Assembly (NCBI GenBank): GCA_020081605.1
Contig: JAHREC010000018.1
Span: 5,642,001 to 5,706,000, forward strand
Source: Albifimbria verrucaria
Taxonomy: Eukaryota; Ascomycota; Sordariomycetes; Hypocreales; Stachybotryaceae
Direction: 5' to 3'
DNA: 64,000 nt
The translations under genes were made by a program, and so were the position numbers. The notes below the pieces were generated by a model. That model searched no databases, was not told where the DNA came from, and was given only the letters and a program-made list of their open reading frames with translations. This document shows positions 1 to 11,744 of this stretch, piece after piece. How positions within the stretch are numbered: position 1 is the stretch's first letter; each line of letters opens with the position of its first letter.

Positions 1-216
1 TGTACTCGAGAAATTCCCGCCATATCACCGCGGCGCAGGATGCGATGCTCATGACGACGGAGGCGACGAAAAATACGGCCAGGGCTTTCTGCAGAAGCCG
101 TTGGGTGTTTTGCAGCGAGGTGCCGTCGCGCCGCGAGAGCAGGGGAAATCGTCCTTTTCGACATCTTCGTGAATGGTGTCCAAGGGAATCGCCTCGGGCT
201 CTACCCGTGATGCCAT
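1..216 (-). CDS. N-terminal fragment of a predicted single-pass membrane protein (runs off the left edge)
   Basis: An ATG at 216 on the minus strand opens a reading frame starting MASRVEPEAIPLDTIHEDVE. After about 20 codons the frame has to move at an A run (T run 155-158 on the plus strand), after which it reads a basic stretch (LLSRRDG) followed by a hydrophobic segment ALAVFFVASVVMSIASCAAV, a likely membrane helix, and the window ends. One missing base in the run restores continuity, as in many genes here. The short cytoplasmic N terminus with a following helix suggests a type II or polytopic membrane protein. I do not recognise the family and the rest of the gene is outside the window. 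Confidence 0.55.
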
Positions 217-1729
217 GGTGAGGTGATGGTAGCCCCAGCACTGCTTGTGCTTACTGCTCGAAACGAGGGAAAGAGAAGGACGGGAGAAGGGGAGGAAGAC
301 GCTGCTCCTTTTACCCAGCTGCCGCGTTGCAGATCAGAGATGTAGGATTGTGGCTAAGCAGTGGATTGGCTACTATGGCTAGCATGCCATAGTCTGGTGT
401 TGCACAATTTACAATCCCTGCGGTGCGCCGACACTTCCGTAGCCGTAATGACTCTCCTCCCTCACATTGCCATCATCGAGCATGATTAAACCCAGGGCGC
501 TAAATAATACGGGTTCCAGCCGGTGGATGCCAAGTCTGATCCTGCCAGGGGCTCATGAGCTTGTTTCCCACACACACAGCTCGGACATATCTCTGGGCCC
601 CCTGTTATTTGCGGCCATTGGCACCGATACGAAGCTTGAATACACCACATAGTCTGCTGGCCTTGATAGGTACCTCTCCGGCCGATAATGTGAGCGGAGC
701 TACCTGTAAGCTTATCTGCCCAACGGAGTGGACTGCTTGACCAACACGTAAACCGGCTCCCCTGAGTGCTGTCCTCGTTCATTGCGCAACCTCTGGCCCC
801 AGCTGACAACAATGGCCTTGGAAACGCTGCAAGCATCCGCGTATCCTCGCCCTTGGCACCACTGCGCCTGCGATCAGCGGACTGGAGGCCTGCGTTGGGG
901 CATTCTGTGCGCTAGGCCCCCTTACCCAAGACGTCTGAACATGGCGACCCTATTATTGACGCCGTTGTGCCCGACCGTTGCTCGATTTATCTCATGGCGG
1001 AGCTAGTCGCCGTAGCGCAAAGGGACTAACCAACACAATTTAAGGACTGGTCCTCCCGTCGCACATGCGTCTGTGATTGTTTCAGATGCAGCCTGTCTTG
1101 ACGGAAACAGTTCCTCACTCTCCTGACTATGAAAAACGAATAGGCCAGATACAGTTACCTAGGTCCTCAAAAGCTTCGATAATACATCAATCAATCAATT
1201 AATCGATGAATCGACAAATTCCGACGGGGCTTGGCAATTTCATATTTGAGCAGGCCACTGTGTACGCCATAACGCTCCGTTCATAAGATGCGCGCAGCAA
1301 TGTTGGTCTTGGTTTCCCAAAACAAGCATGATCATCGCCAAGGACCAACGCTCGCCAAGCCTATATTTCGTTTCAGCACGTAATCCCCGGCAAAGCGTCA
1401 ATAGTACCTCGTCTTGCTCGCTACCTGGTGAGGTGAGCAACGCCAGACAAAGCTGTGAGCGGTAGCAGTTTGGGGTGCTGACTACCTATTCAAGACTTTT
1501 GGCGCTCAGCATTAAGATGAGATCGATCGCTTGAGCCTTGCGAGTTGGGTTGACTATAAGCGCTTGCGATTAACCACCCTCTCGTAAGCACTGGCACTGT
1601 GTCCCAAATATCACCAGGAAACGTGTCGAAGTGCTTTGAATTGAATGGTCAGTGGTTCAATGTGCGATTAAGAGCCAAGACAATCAGAACCCAGACAGGA
1701 AATTGGTTTTCTACGGTAATCCGATCTAC
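217..1729. other. intergenic, no gene seen
   Basis: About 1.5 kb upstream of the left-edge gene. Open frames are short, start mostly at non-ATG codons and show no recognisable family, signal peptide or intron structure. I see nothing supportable here beyond promoter sequence for the leftward gene. Confidence 0.5.
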
Positions 1730-2587
1730 CTATGCATTTTGTACACAAGGCATAATCCTTCCCAGCCGGCTAGTGTTCTTCAATTAAGCAACACCGTCAT
1801 ACTATGCGCCACAGGGGTATGCTTCATCCTGCTCACCTCCATACACTTGTCAACAGCCTCTGGATCCAACCGAGCCGCTCCTGTAAATAGAACTGCGTCA
1901 GATTCGGCGGTTACCCCATTCTGTTGGTACCACATATCGAAAGCTTAAGAACGATTAAAGCGAAGATGACGATCAGAATTCGCAAGTCGACTATGATCCA
2001 ATTTAGGTAAACACCGCCTTCGTGATAAACAAAAACAAAAGGTTCCTCCCAAATGAATGTCTTGATCCAATGACTTTTAGGGACCTGTGTATAACAGATA
2101 CTTGCATGGCCGCCCGCTCCCACCAGCCGCCTTTTGATAGAGAAAACCGCAACCAAGCAAACAAATCCGTTGAAGAAACACGCTAATCCACCCATAGAAA
2201 CACGACTATTTTTCATAATCATTCGTCATAAACAGTGATGAGAGGAGTGGGAGCAATATCAATACACTCGTGATCCAACAATGCAGGGCTTCATCCTCCC
2301 AGTCTTTGCGGATGTAAGCTAGTATACCATCTTCTTTCAGCGGAGGACTGGATTCCTCCACGATTAAAATCAGTCTATTTTTCCGAGTCATGTCAGTATT
2401 CTCAGATGTTACTTTGTCCTAGGAGTTGTATCTTACCAAGCCGTAACGTCACTACCAAAGTGCTCGTTACATCCCCACCGAACCAATTACCGTTAAAGCA
2501 GAGACAAATAAACGCAGAGATTAAGGCAGCCCGAACGCCGATTGCAAGATTCATAATTGTTGTTTTTAAAAAATTTTGTACTCGCAT
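1730..2587 (-). CDS. unknown multi-pass membrane protein (frameshifted, exon structure partly uncertain)
   Basis: Three overlapping minus-strand open stretches join into one protein rich in membrane helices when single bases are supplied in runs at 2209-2213, 2189-2190 and 1914-1917 (plus-strand coordinates). Helices include ITSVLILLPLLSSLF, a second one reading LACFFNGFVCLVAVFSI and a third reading RILIVIFALIVLKL. An ATG at 2587 begins the N-terminal helix-containing exon. An intron beginning GTAAGA at 2436 with an ACTGAC branch site is likely, but its phase does not close cleanly. A 3' intron starting GTGAGC near 1840 leads to a short last exon with a stop at 1730-1732. I recognise no family. 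The helices and donor sites make a real gene likely; the exact protein is uncertain. Confidence 0.5.
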
Positions 2588-2742
2588 TGCTGCTCAATAG
2601 GGATCTAAAGTGTTTTGGGGTTTAGCCGTATGCTATGTAGTGGTCAGTCACTTATTGCTTTGTCCGATCATGCTGAATATACCTCTCGAGAAAACTTGAG
2701 CCATTGGGTCTCCATGAAACCTCAAGTCCGGGCACCTTGTAT

Positions 2743-3848
2743 CTAAGGAAGCTTCGCGATAACATTGAATGGCCAACTATTATTGTTGGTGTCTGTACTT
2801 CCGTCAAGCCCAGGCCAATACCCGTCCGGCTCATAAGATGCTTCGTTTTGGGAGAGTTCTCCATTTTGGGCAACATTTTGGGCAACATTCTGGGTAACCG
2901 CTTGGTCCTGAACAAGTGCCGAAACTAAATGTGCATCAGAGAGTAGCTGAATGCCGAGGCCAGGAGCCTTTCTGTTCTGGGCTGAATTTTCAATCGAGAT
3001 TGTCCAGGGTCGACTGTTCCAAGAAGCTCGTCTTCTTGGAGCCTATAGTTTTCAAACTCGATTCCAATTGAGATAAATGAATTGGTTGAGGGGACTTCAT
3101 CCGGATAAGCTTGGAAAGGCCAGTCCGCAGATTGAGGATAGAAATCTCCCATGACTGGGTGCGCCTCTCCTACTTTAGTTCCGACATCTATTGCAGAATC
3201 GTCGTCCGTTCGAGATGGCGTTAGCCCCGAGACCGGCTCGGAAACCTCTTCGTCATCTTGCCTTCCAAGGCCTTCCTCAGTGACAGATCTCGCACCTAAA
3301 TCTGGTCACAGTTAGTTGAATGTACACGGCAAGTCTTGAGGAAAGTAGATATAGTCGACTCACACTGCGACGGGATAAGTCCTCGCGATTGAAAACCCGA
3401 TACATTGAGATCCAGTCGCATTTCTTTAGCGCATTGTAGTCTTCGTCTTCCTTCGGCGTCATCAGTTTTGCCCTTTTGCCTCGCTGGCTGCTCGTTCCGC
3501 ATTTGGCCTTGTGTTCCTCCTTGTCCAGCTCAAGCCTCTTGTCTGAACGGGCTCCGAAACGATGTCCACATGTGCTGCACCCATGCTTCAGGGTGTGGCT
3601 TCGCTTCAAGTGTTCACTGCTCACGGTTAGAAGGCATTGCACAACAGCTGGCTTCCGATGGTGTACATCCGATACTTACCCAACACGGCTTACGCTCGTA
3701 AATCCTGGGCATGAATGTCTGTCAAAGGACAGGCCAGCAATCTTACTTCGGCGGCTTTATGATCGTAGCCATTACTTGCGTCAGGCGTGTCCTCGCCTTC
3801 CATGTTGTCCTGTGAGGTCTGGGCCGCACCGGTTACTCTTCTGTCCAT
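2743..3848 (-). CDS. C2H2-type zinc-finger-like fungal protein
   Basis: About 324 aa in three exons (introns 3617-3679 and 3296-3365), ATG at 3848. The core reads CPFDRHSCPGFTSVSRVGEH, then LKRSH and a second cysteine pair CSTCGHRF with a distal H..C, followed by a W-x3-Y segment (DWISMYRVF). This arrangement matches a large uncharacterised fungal group in which atypical C2H2 fingers precede a W..IY..LF motif. The C-terminal third is acidic and Asn/Gln-rich. Two frameshifts are needed: one T missing opposite 3724-3726, which restores the zinc-finger cysteine context exactly, and one A missing opposite 2987-2990. Probable nuclear regulator or nucleic-acid binder by family; target unknown. It lies 156 bp upstream of the membrane-protein gene on the same strand. 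Confidence 0.75.
2863..2898 (-). repeat. three tandem 12-bp units inside the zinc-finger gene
   Basis: Three consecutive copies of a 12-nt unit (attttgggcaac, the last with two changes) encode a repeated Val-Ala-Gln-Asn tetrapeptide in the C-terminal tail of the zinc-finger protein. The unit length is a multiple of three, so expansion or contraction would keep the frame. Confidence 0.85.
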
Positions 3849-5763
3849 TTTTCACTACGCAAGAATGAACGAGGGGTTGGGAGTAAGTGGTCAATATGAC
3901 TGGTCAATGGTACTGTCTCAAGGGAATCCGACAATAACGGACTGGATGGGGGTTTAATATGATGAGCTTGGTCGAGGTGAAGATTGGTACGGTCTAGCAT
4001 CTAGGACGGGAGTATTGAACGGTGCCAGTTCAGTCGTCTCTTGGCTTGGGCGAATCAGTCAAATCTGAAAGGACGCAGACTCAAGACTGGAGGAGTATAT
4101 GTATCCACTTTACACGAACAGCAAAAGAATTTGTTGGATCGAGGAAGCCAACGGCCCAGATCGTCATTCCATGGTGGGGGATGCAAAAGCTTTGCGTCGT
4201 GGTTCGACCCAGCTCCATCTCTGCCCGATCAATTTCAGGTACGATCGCAATTGAGGTAAGACACCCAGGTGGGTGTGAAGATAGCCATGACAAACGCGTG
4301 TCTCTGCAGGAAGAAAAATCCAGAGGCCAATAGCGACGGATACAGGTGCGAGCAATCCCTGACGAATGGGGGCGGATCAGGCCGGTAGAGTGAGCACCGT
4401 GACTGTTCAACGCACAGGAATCATTCTGTCATATATCAACTTTCTGGCAGGCAAGTAGCTCAGTCCAAAGTGCAGCGGCTGTAGTACGTGAATGGTCGCC
4501 GGACTCGGGTGCTTGGACGCGAGGCCGGCGATGAGGTAACGGGATGCTAGAACAAGACTCTTTTCGGTGTCTCCCGCCTTGGCAATCTTCACATCAAGCT
4601 GGGGAAAAAGTGACTTGTTTCAAACAGAGTGTCTAAATGGCCTCGCGGAGTTACGGTTTCGCTCCGGTTCGCTCGTCACTTCTCACGTCGCACCTACGCC
4701 GTCATTCATATTTCCACTTTGTCAAGCCGCCTAGTGCTCAAGATCTCAAATGAGATATCGGGCAAGACCCTCGCAGATACGGCGCCATCAACGATGCGGC
4801 TGAGCTAGAAAGCACGTCGGCACTGGTGGTTTCCTGGCTATGGACCAGCCGGTGGCTCTGCTGCTGCGACTCATCGAGGGCCGTGGCTGGACTAGACTGG
4901 CCGGTCCGGGCCTGGGTCGCAAGAGGGTGGGCGAAAAAGACGGGAATGCCGGTGGCATGCCTTCTGTGGCTTGCCATCAAAGACGCATGCTACCTTGCTT
5001 CATGTGCCTCTAAAGCAGTTGGTTGTGTTTGCTACCACGGCATGTCTGCAGATGCGAAGCCAGGACGTAGGCTGTGCTCTACGGCGTCGATCTTACTGGA
5101 CGGCAAATGATGATCGATCCGTATGTGCCGGATCGTGAAGATGCGGTGACATGTCCGAATGTGACTCGTTAGGAAACAAACAAAACTGCTGAAGATTTCT
5201 CGGTTCTTGGGTTGTTGTCGATGTTGGTGGGAAATAACCCGCCCAAGCATTGTAGGGACGGACCCCTGTAAATGAATTACCTACCGGTACATAAGGTAGT
5301 AGGCACTGACAAAGTTAGCGGTATTGCCAGGTGCCCGAGGTAGTACCTAAGGGGCCCAAGCCAGGCGTTAAGCTCACAGGCCCTATCTTATCTCGCAGCG
5401 GGAACTTTTAGGCCCCTCTTCCCTAGCCTTGTCTTTACTTGCAGGTACTTACCCTACCATACCTCAAGGGGCCCTTTGCCTGGTCTCGCCTTGTCTTGTC
5501 TTGGCTTCTACCCTCCAACCTCCACCCTCTACCATCCAACATCCACCCTCCACCTAACCCACCACCACCACCACCACCCTGGAATGCAGATCACCGTCTC
5601 TCATCTCCCACCGCTACTCCTTCCTACGCGACTGCACCCATCACCCGCATGCCGTCAGCATTCTCCAGCCTGAGACCCTATTCTGCCAATTGTTCCCCGC
5701 TGCCCGACAGAAGCATCGCCATCAGCTCTGCATCGTCTCTCTACTCCTCTGAAGCTTGGTCAA
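3849..5763. other. intergenic, includes pyrimidine-rich 5' leader of NECAP gene
   Basis: No gene could be supported. A GTAAGA..CTGCAG segment at 4255-4309 looks like an intron on the plus strand, but the flanking frames do not form a recognisable protein. From about 5505 the sequence becomes strongly pyrimidine-rich (CCACC/CCATCC) and contains an (ACC)n tract near 5560-5577, typical of a fungal 5' leader of the downstream NECAP gene. Confidence 0.5.
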
Positions 5764-6546
5764 ATGGAGCTCCTTGATCCAGCCACGGGCCAGCCCCTGC
5801 CCAACGACGCCATTCAGCGTGTCCTCTTCGTCGCAAACACCGTCCACATCTACAACATCCCCCACTCTCTTCCACCCGCGGCCACAGCGCCACTGCCTGG
5901 ACTGCCGAACCCGAGCGCCACATCTTCACTGCACGCCTCCGTGTCGTCGAGACCTCGTTCGAGTCCCCTCGGCCGATAACAAGCTCAAGGTCGACCTGGT
6001 CCTCGAAGACCCCTCCTCTGGCCAGCTCTTTGCCGCCGCCCCTTACCTGACCAAGGCCTCGGTCGAGCCTGTCTACGACAGCAGCCGCTTCTTTGCTGTC
6101 ACAGTTCGCGACCCTCAGGGCCGTAAAGCCCTCCTGGGCATCGGCTTCGAGGACCGCTCTGACGCTTTCGACTTGTCCGTTGCTCTACAAGAGGCAAGGC
6201 GAGGTCTGGGCCTGGAAGGTGACCAGGGCAAGCCTGCCGCGGCCAAGAAGGAGGAGGAGACCAAAGACTACAGCCTAAAGAAGGGCGAGACCATCACCAT
6301 CAACCTCGGTGGCACGAGCTTTGGGAAGAGGCGGTCTGATCAGCAGCAGCAGCCGTCAGCTTCGTCGTCACAGGCACCAGTCAACCTGCAAGCTTTTGCT
6401 CTGGCTCCTCCGCCGGGGCATCACCCGTCTCCCCGAGTGGTGGCTTCTCACTGCCCCCGCCGCCCGGCCCCCAGAGCAACCAAGCCAGGCGGCCATCTGC
6501 CCAAGATCTTGGATTCGACGACGGCAAGTTTGGCGAGTTCTCGTGA
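5764..6546 (+). CDS. NECAP-family endocytic adaptor (DUF1681, PH-like fold)
   Basis: About 261 aa, intronless. It begins MELLDPATGQPLPNDAIQRV and contains the conserved core VLFVANTVHIYNIPP, SATAWTAEPERHIFTARLRV, then DNKLKVDLVLEDP, and FEDRSDAFDLSVALQEARR. NECAP proteins bind AP-2 and the clathrin coat and act in endocytosis. The C-terminal tail ends in FDDGKFGEFS, resembling the short WxxF-like adaptor-binding peptide of the family. Three frameshifts break the gene, each explained by one missing base: C run 5859-5863, C run 5965-5968 and T run 6394-6397. Because this is a conserved single-copy type gene, it is good evidence that these breaks are sequence errors. The stop TGA is at 6544-6546. 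Confidence 0.93.
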
Positions 6547-6760
6547 TGAATTCTTTACCTTGTAACACGTCCAGTTTTCAGAGCCTTGGGCTGTTTGGGT
6601 CAACTATAAAACCATATTAATGATTGACGTTGCTGCTCATACAACCATTTTACCTAGTATACACTTGGAGCCGTTCAATCTTGAGGCCATGCTTGAAGCT
6701 CCGCCGTCATCACGAGCTTCTTCCGTCACCCATAATGTGTAAATCAAAGACACCTGCCAC

Positions 6761-7495
6761 TTATTCACCCGGCCACATACACTGTAAACTTGGTAGGCTC
6801 GGCGAGCGACTCAGCCGAGGCTTCACCGTAGCCCCGTTCCACACGACTGGCCTGCTCTCCTCAAGCGAGTCAATACTACGATATCTGTATTTCAAGTCGT
6901 GGTTGCTGAAGAACTCTTCGCCCGCTTCTTCCACAGTGCCTAGTTCTGGTCCCAGTTCGGCCGCCCAGAAACGTGATTCTGATGAAATCGGTAGCTCGAG
7001 GAGCTCACGTTTTGAGATGAACACGGGAGACGTTGCATTCAGTGGCGTTGTACACGTTGAATGGCTGCTTGATGTATCGGATATGGTTGAGAACGAAGAC
7101 AAGGTCGGGCCGGGGCTAGGCAGAGCGCGCTGGCGCAAGCTCGCGTCATGCGCATGCGCCCACGTCTCCCGACTATCCATTTCGATCTGAAGCTCACTAA
7201 GCCTGAGGAAAACGGTCTTTTCCTGCTCCGCCGCCGCCGAGATTTTGGGTCGCAGTTGGCTCAATTTCTTACGCAGCCTGCGCCTCTGCTTGGCCGTCTC
7301 AAAGACCGAAAGCTCCTCCGCAACGGATGAGTATTGCTGGGTAAGCTGTTTTCTGATGGCGTTCTGTAAATGGAGCGCCGAAACGAGATACACGTTCTCC
7401 GCGTAGAGTTCTTCGTAGGGACGTGGTGCAAGAATGTAATTGCAGCCAAGCGACGAGCGCCTGTTGCTACCCTGGTTTCCCTGGGGATCTGTCAT
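6761..7495 (-). CDS. hypothetical fungal protein with coiled coil
   Basis: About 244 aa, intact, single exon. The open frame extends further upstream but only from a GTG; the first ATG is at 7495 (MTDPQGNQGSNRR), which I take as start. The N-terminal half contains a charged helical region with Lys/Arg clusters (KQRRRLRKKLSQLRPKISAA) followed by a heptad-like stretch, probably a coiled coil. The C-terminal half is Ser/Pro/Thr-rich and probably disordered, with SRSPSLPSL near the end. No catalytic motif or membrane segment is seen and I do not recognise a named family. It is convergent with the NECAP gene, 214 bp from its stop. Confidence 0.65.
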   Translation of the reverse strand: MTDPQGNQGSNRRSSLGCNYILAPRPYEELYAENVYLVSALHLQNAIRKQLTQQYSSVAEELSVFETAKQRRRLRKKLSQLRPKISAAAEQEKTVFLRLSELQIEMDSRETWAHAHDASLRQRALPSPGPTLSSFSTISDTSSSHSTCTTPLNATSPVFISKRELLELPISSESRFWAAELGPELGTVEEAGEEFFSNHDLKYRYRSIDSLEESRPVVWNGATVKPRLSRSPSLPSLQCMWPGE

Positions 7496-8180
7496 GGTGC
7501 GCTGGACATGCTCCTTTGTGGTCTGGGGTTTGTGGTGGAGAATCTCGGAACGATCTTGGCCTCCATGGTGGGAAGCTGGTGTTGATGATCCTACCACTTA
7601 GTCGAGCGCCCGGGTGCGGTTCCTTTCAGCTTAGACCTCTCAGTTGGCACAAACCATTGCCCAGATGATGACGTGGTCAGCTGCTACTTGGCTTGATCCT
7701 GTATAGACCAGAAGCTTGACGTGACAACACTGTCAAAGAACGAGGGACGAAGGGCCATCTTCATATACGGGGATCTGCTGGTCTCGTAGCTCAGCTCCCT
7801 CGATAATACAGTATGTAATACCAACCAAGCAAAGAAGCAAGCAAGGTACTAGTGTGTCATTCTCCTCACGGTAGGCGCGGGCCAACACCGACAGCCCGAA
7901 GCATGGATAAGTTTTGGCTCCAGAGCTGCTCCGATATGGCTAGCAGCGTTCTGTTTAATCACCGTGCCCGATCAACCTTCTTTGAAGCTAACCGTAGGGA
8001 TTTACTCCTGACATTGTTGCCCTGAGCACCAGGTATTGGGCTTGAACTGGCAAGGCTTGTGAAGCCATGACCCTGGGGGATATGTGTGGAGACCGTCGTT
8101 CAGCAATTGTTCCGTCTCCGCTGCTTGACGCCGCATGAAACTGCTAGTATACTAGTATTTCGGACAGCCAATAGCCGACG
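7496..8180. other. intergenic between coiled-coil gene and radical SAM gene
   Basis: About 685 bases: promoter side of the coiled-coil gene and downstream side of the radical SAM gene. No open frame with coding character or recognisable motif. Confidence 0.5.
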
Positions 8181-9398
8181 TTAAATGGCAAAGCCATCGT
8201 GCTTTGGAGGATCGTTGAAGCGCCAGAGGCCTGCATCCGTGGCGGCCTTTCTGACGCTCGACACCTCATCATCAGTGACTGCGCGGTTGATTTCCGCGTA
8301 TCGAACATCCTCTTGCGCTTTGCCATCTTTACTTCTACTTCGATTATTCTTCTTCCCTACGTGTGCGTCAGGGTGATACTGCTCCATGATATTGACGAAG
8401 CAGTCGGTCGACACCTCAGAAGCCAAGAAGTTCATAATCGCAGCTCCTTCAGCCTCCTTGCCCGGCATCACCAGGTGGCGCACCAAAACCCCTTCTTGGC
8501 GATCCCATCCCCAGTGAAGCACAGGTCGCCTACTTGGGCGTGCATGGCTTTGATGCTCTCCTTGGCAGTTGTGGCGTAATCGTCCGCTTTGAGCAGCCTC
8601 TTTGATGTGCTAGTCTCCCACACCTTGAAGTCGGCCAGGTAAATGTCAACCAGCCCGTCCATTAGCTGCAGTGATTCTAGGGAGTCAAAGCTAGATGTGT
8701 TGTAGACAATCGGCACGCGCAGGCCGAGATCTCGGGCATGCAGGATGCTAAGGGCAACCTGCGGGACCACATGCTCGGGCGTCACGATATTGATGTTATG
8801 GACATTGCCAACCTCCTGCAACTTCATGTACCACTCACCAAGCTCCTCCGGAGTCAAGTCTGATCCATTCCTCTGATGAGAAATGTCAAAGTTCTGGCAA
8901 AAGATGCAGCGGAGATTGCAGCCGCTCATGAAGACAGCGCCGCTGCCATTATGGCCTTGAATGCAAGGTTCTAAACTATGGCTTCAGCAAGTCGATGCAA
9001 GGGGCAGACAGAAAAGCGAACAGACCTTCACCAAAGTGGGGAGCTGTAGGGAGAGAGTTGCTCTTAGTCAATTGTCCTGTCAAGCCAAAAAGCATGGACG
9101 CTGGGGCGCATTCACCTATGACGTTGACCTTGGCTTTGTCGCCGATGAGGCACATGCCAGTCGTCTCATAGCGATTGACGCCGCAGAGGCGAGGACACAG
9201 GTTACAGTTGCGCAGGTGCGCATAGGCCTTTGAGCGCTTCAACGCTGCGTCGCGGGAGCTGAGCGTCTGGTATCTAGGGATGTAATCATCGAGTAGGAAT
9301 GGCGGCGCCAGGTGAAGCCGCCGACGCGGGACTGACAGTCTCGGCGCCTGCAAAGATTGACAAACACGCAGCGGGAGTTTTACTGAATGGGCATTCAT
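8181..9398 (-). CDS. PflX-like radical SAM protein (pyruvate formate-lyase activating enzyme-like)
   Basis: About 363 aa in three exons; introns 9044-9115 and 8971-9025, ATG at 9398. Splicing gives FGEEPCIQGHNGSGAVFMSG, immediately followed by the radical SAM cluster CNLRCIFC (CX3CX2C), which in this family carries the 4Fe-4S centre that cleaves S-adenosylmethionine. An additional N-terminal pair CNLCPRLCGVNR precedes it, as in the PflX group. Downstream are VYNTSSFDSLE, YLADFKVW and VRHLVMPG. One G is missing in the run 8489-8492 (minus-strand GGGG), joining KKG to VLVRHL. The C terminus NIMEQYHPD..G fits the family. The substrate is unknown; no glycyl-radical enzyme is visible nearby. The N-terminal 30-40 residues are basic and Ser/Arg-rich, compatible with mitochondrial import (inference). 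Confidence 0.88.
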
Positions 9399-10629
9399 GA
9401 TGAAATTCAGAAAGTCAGTACATGATCTTGAATTACTGTACTGCACTGTAGCAGTAACGGATGTCTCGTGGTGGAAGCTTGCTTCGATGATATTGTGCAG
9501 TACACGAGTGTTACGGGTTATGCAATAATCGGGTTGCACTGTGCATGAGAGCAAATCCAAGCATAACCCGCTCTCTGATCGATTTGATCATTCAGCAAAG
9601 TTTCCAGGCGCTATTCTACTGACTTTCGAATTCTGTACAGTATGAGAAAAGGCTTTTATGAAAAATCCAGGCTCATTTAATTTCTGAAATGCATTATGAG
9701 GGCTCTGAAAGTAAATGCTCCTCCGTTGCCCAGCCCATAAGTGAAGTAATCTCGTACATTGGGCTACTAACTTGAGCAGCAGGTCATGCTAAATCAATAA
9801 ATCACTTCTTTTTAAAATAAACTCATACTTAACATCTTGGCTAACATTGGCCTCATTCAGTAAGATTGCCACAGAGTGTGCGATTTCCTGGGTCTAGCCC
9901 TCTGTTTGAATCAAGACATACGAACGGACAAGCCGTCGCATGATCGAATAAACCTGATGGATGATGTACTGAATCCTTCAAGACTCTCCATGAAACATGT
10001 AGACCATCAAAATGTTTGCAGACAGATAATATTATGGCACTTCTATTGGATCAGTTTTAGTTTCTTCATATCGTCCGACACAATCCAGGACAAGAAATCG
10101 TCACACAACGTAGTAGGTCTGCGTTTGAACACCCGATGAAGGCAATGAAGTGGTAAAAGCGTTCATAAGACCAAACTAGGAAATAATTCGACCCATATAA
10201 GACCAGTTTCCTCTCATGTTGCGCCTGTTTGTTGCAGAGAATGATCCCTGGGCAACGGGTTACACCTCGTGGGGATGGTGACAAGATGGGTATATAACTG
10301 GGTTACACGAGAATATCAAGGTTAATTTGGCCCTGGACCTCCTGGGAAGGTCGAAAGCGTCAACACGGTTTGTCATTATAACTTGTTCCGTGCCTAGCAA
10401 CTCGACCGGGCCAAGACAACTCCTAAAAACAGTTCCACTTTAAGTTGATACGTTAAAGACCAGAAGACAACACCAACCAAACACGTTAATTAGTAATGTA
10501 GTGACTTGTACCCCAGCCAGTTATGACTCAAAACGTCGTTGATGCACTCCACACCAAACCCCTACATAAGGAGGGGCAGAGGCTAGACCTAAGCTTATTA
10601 TGTGAATCTGTAGACAACATATCGACAAA
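9399..10629. other. AT-rich divergent intergenic region
   Basis: About 1.2 kb between the divergent radical SAM and M20 genes. It is AT-rich, without a supportable gene. A TATATAA-like element lies near 10292 about 330 bp from the M20 start, too far to assign with confidence. Confidence 0.5.
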
Positions 10630-11744
10630 ATGGCTGCCAACATGGAGCACCCCGTAGTTCAGCTTCTGAAATCGCTCATGTCGATTGTCAGCACCAGTGA
10701 GCTTGAGCATGACATTGGTGTCTTCCTAGAACAACATCTCCAAAATCTAGGTTATACTGTCGAACGCATCCCTATTGCACCAGGATCCACTCGCCATAAT
10801 GTATACGCTTACCTTGGCTCCTCCCGCAAGACACGCGTGCTCCTCACGGCTCACATGGACACGGTGCCACCACATATCCCTCTCACTATCGATGGGGATA
10901 TCATCCGCGGAAGAGGGTCTTCTGATGACTTGGGCCCATTGGCTGCCCAGATACTAGCTGCCGAAGAACTAAGAAGTGAAGGCAAGATCCAGGCAGAGGG
11001 AGACGTCGGGTTGCTGTTCGTGGTTGGCGAGGAGAACGGTGGACATGGAATGTTTGCAGCAAATGATATGGGACTTACTTGGGAATCTGGAATTTTCGCT
11101 GAGCCTACGGAGAGTAAACTGGCAAAGGGGCATAAAGGTCAAGTAGCCTTCGAAGTCATTGCCAACGGGTTTGCGTGGTAAGTTCCCTCACACAAACGTC
11201 TTACAAACAGCCATGTTAATGAAAAGCCTTTAGTCATTCTGGATATCCTCATCTCGGCAAAAGCGCCACCTCTGCCCTTCTGGCTGTACTCAATGACCTC
11301 TCCGTGGCGGAGTGGCCTGAATCCGACCTCCTCGGTCCTTCCACATTCAACATAGGAACTCTTGAGGGCGGCGAGAAGCACAACATTGTTGCTCCGTCTG
11401 CTAAAGCGCTATGCGAAGTGCGTATGGTCTCCGATCTGCCAGGTGTCAAGGCCAAGATTGCAGACATAGTTTCACAACACCCCGACGTGGAGCTCAAATT
11501 TGTTTTCGAGTATCCCGAAGCTCTTTTGGATTGGGAGATTGATGGTTTCGAAGCTGCTCCAGTATCCTTTGGTACTGACGTCCCTCGCCTCAAGGACGAG
11601 TACTGCGATAAGAGAGTATTGTATGGACCAGGTTCAATTCTGGTAGCACATGGGCCAGATGAGTTCATTCGAATCCCAGAACTGATTGAGAGCATATCCG
11701 GATACAAGAAGTTGGTTCTGCACTTCCTTGCAGGAAACCCATAG
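10630..11744 (+). CDS. M20-family metallopeptidase / amidohydrolase (ArgE/DapE-like)
   Basis: 352 aa, two exons, intron 11178-11233, no frameshift. Metal-site motifs of the M20 zinc hydrolases are present in order: LLTAHMDTVP with His75 and Asp77, RGRGSSDDLG with the bridging Asp near 99-100, and VVGEENGGHG with the catalytic Glu134 and the next Glu135. The intron joins FAC to HSGYPHLG, the start of the dimerisation domain. The family removes acyl groups from amino acids or hydrolyses dipeptide-like substrates; acetylornithine deacetylase and succinyl-diaminopimelate desuccinylase are the named relatives, but this length and context do not decide the substrate. No signal peptide, so probably cytosolic. 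It is one of the few long genes here without a break. Confidence 0.9.

Noticed and set aside
4022..4430. Possible plus-strand gene around an intron-like GTAAGA..CTGCAG segment, and an antisense hydrophobic ORF
   Set aside because: Neither strand gives a continuous protein with a start, a motif or matching splice phases; the signals may be chance.
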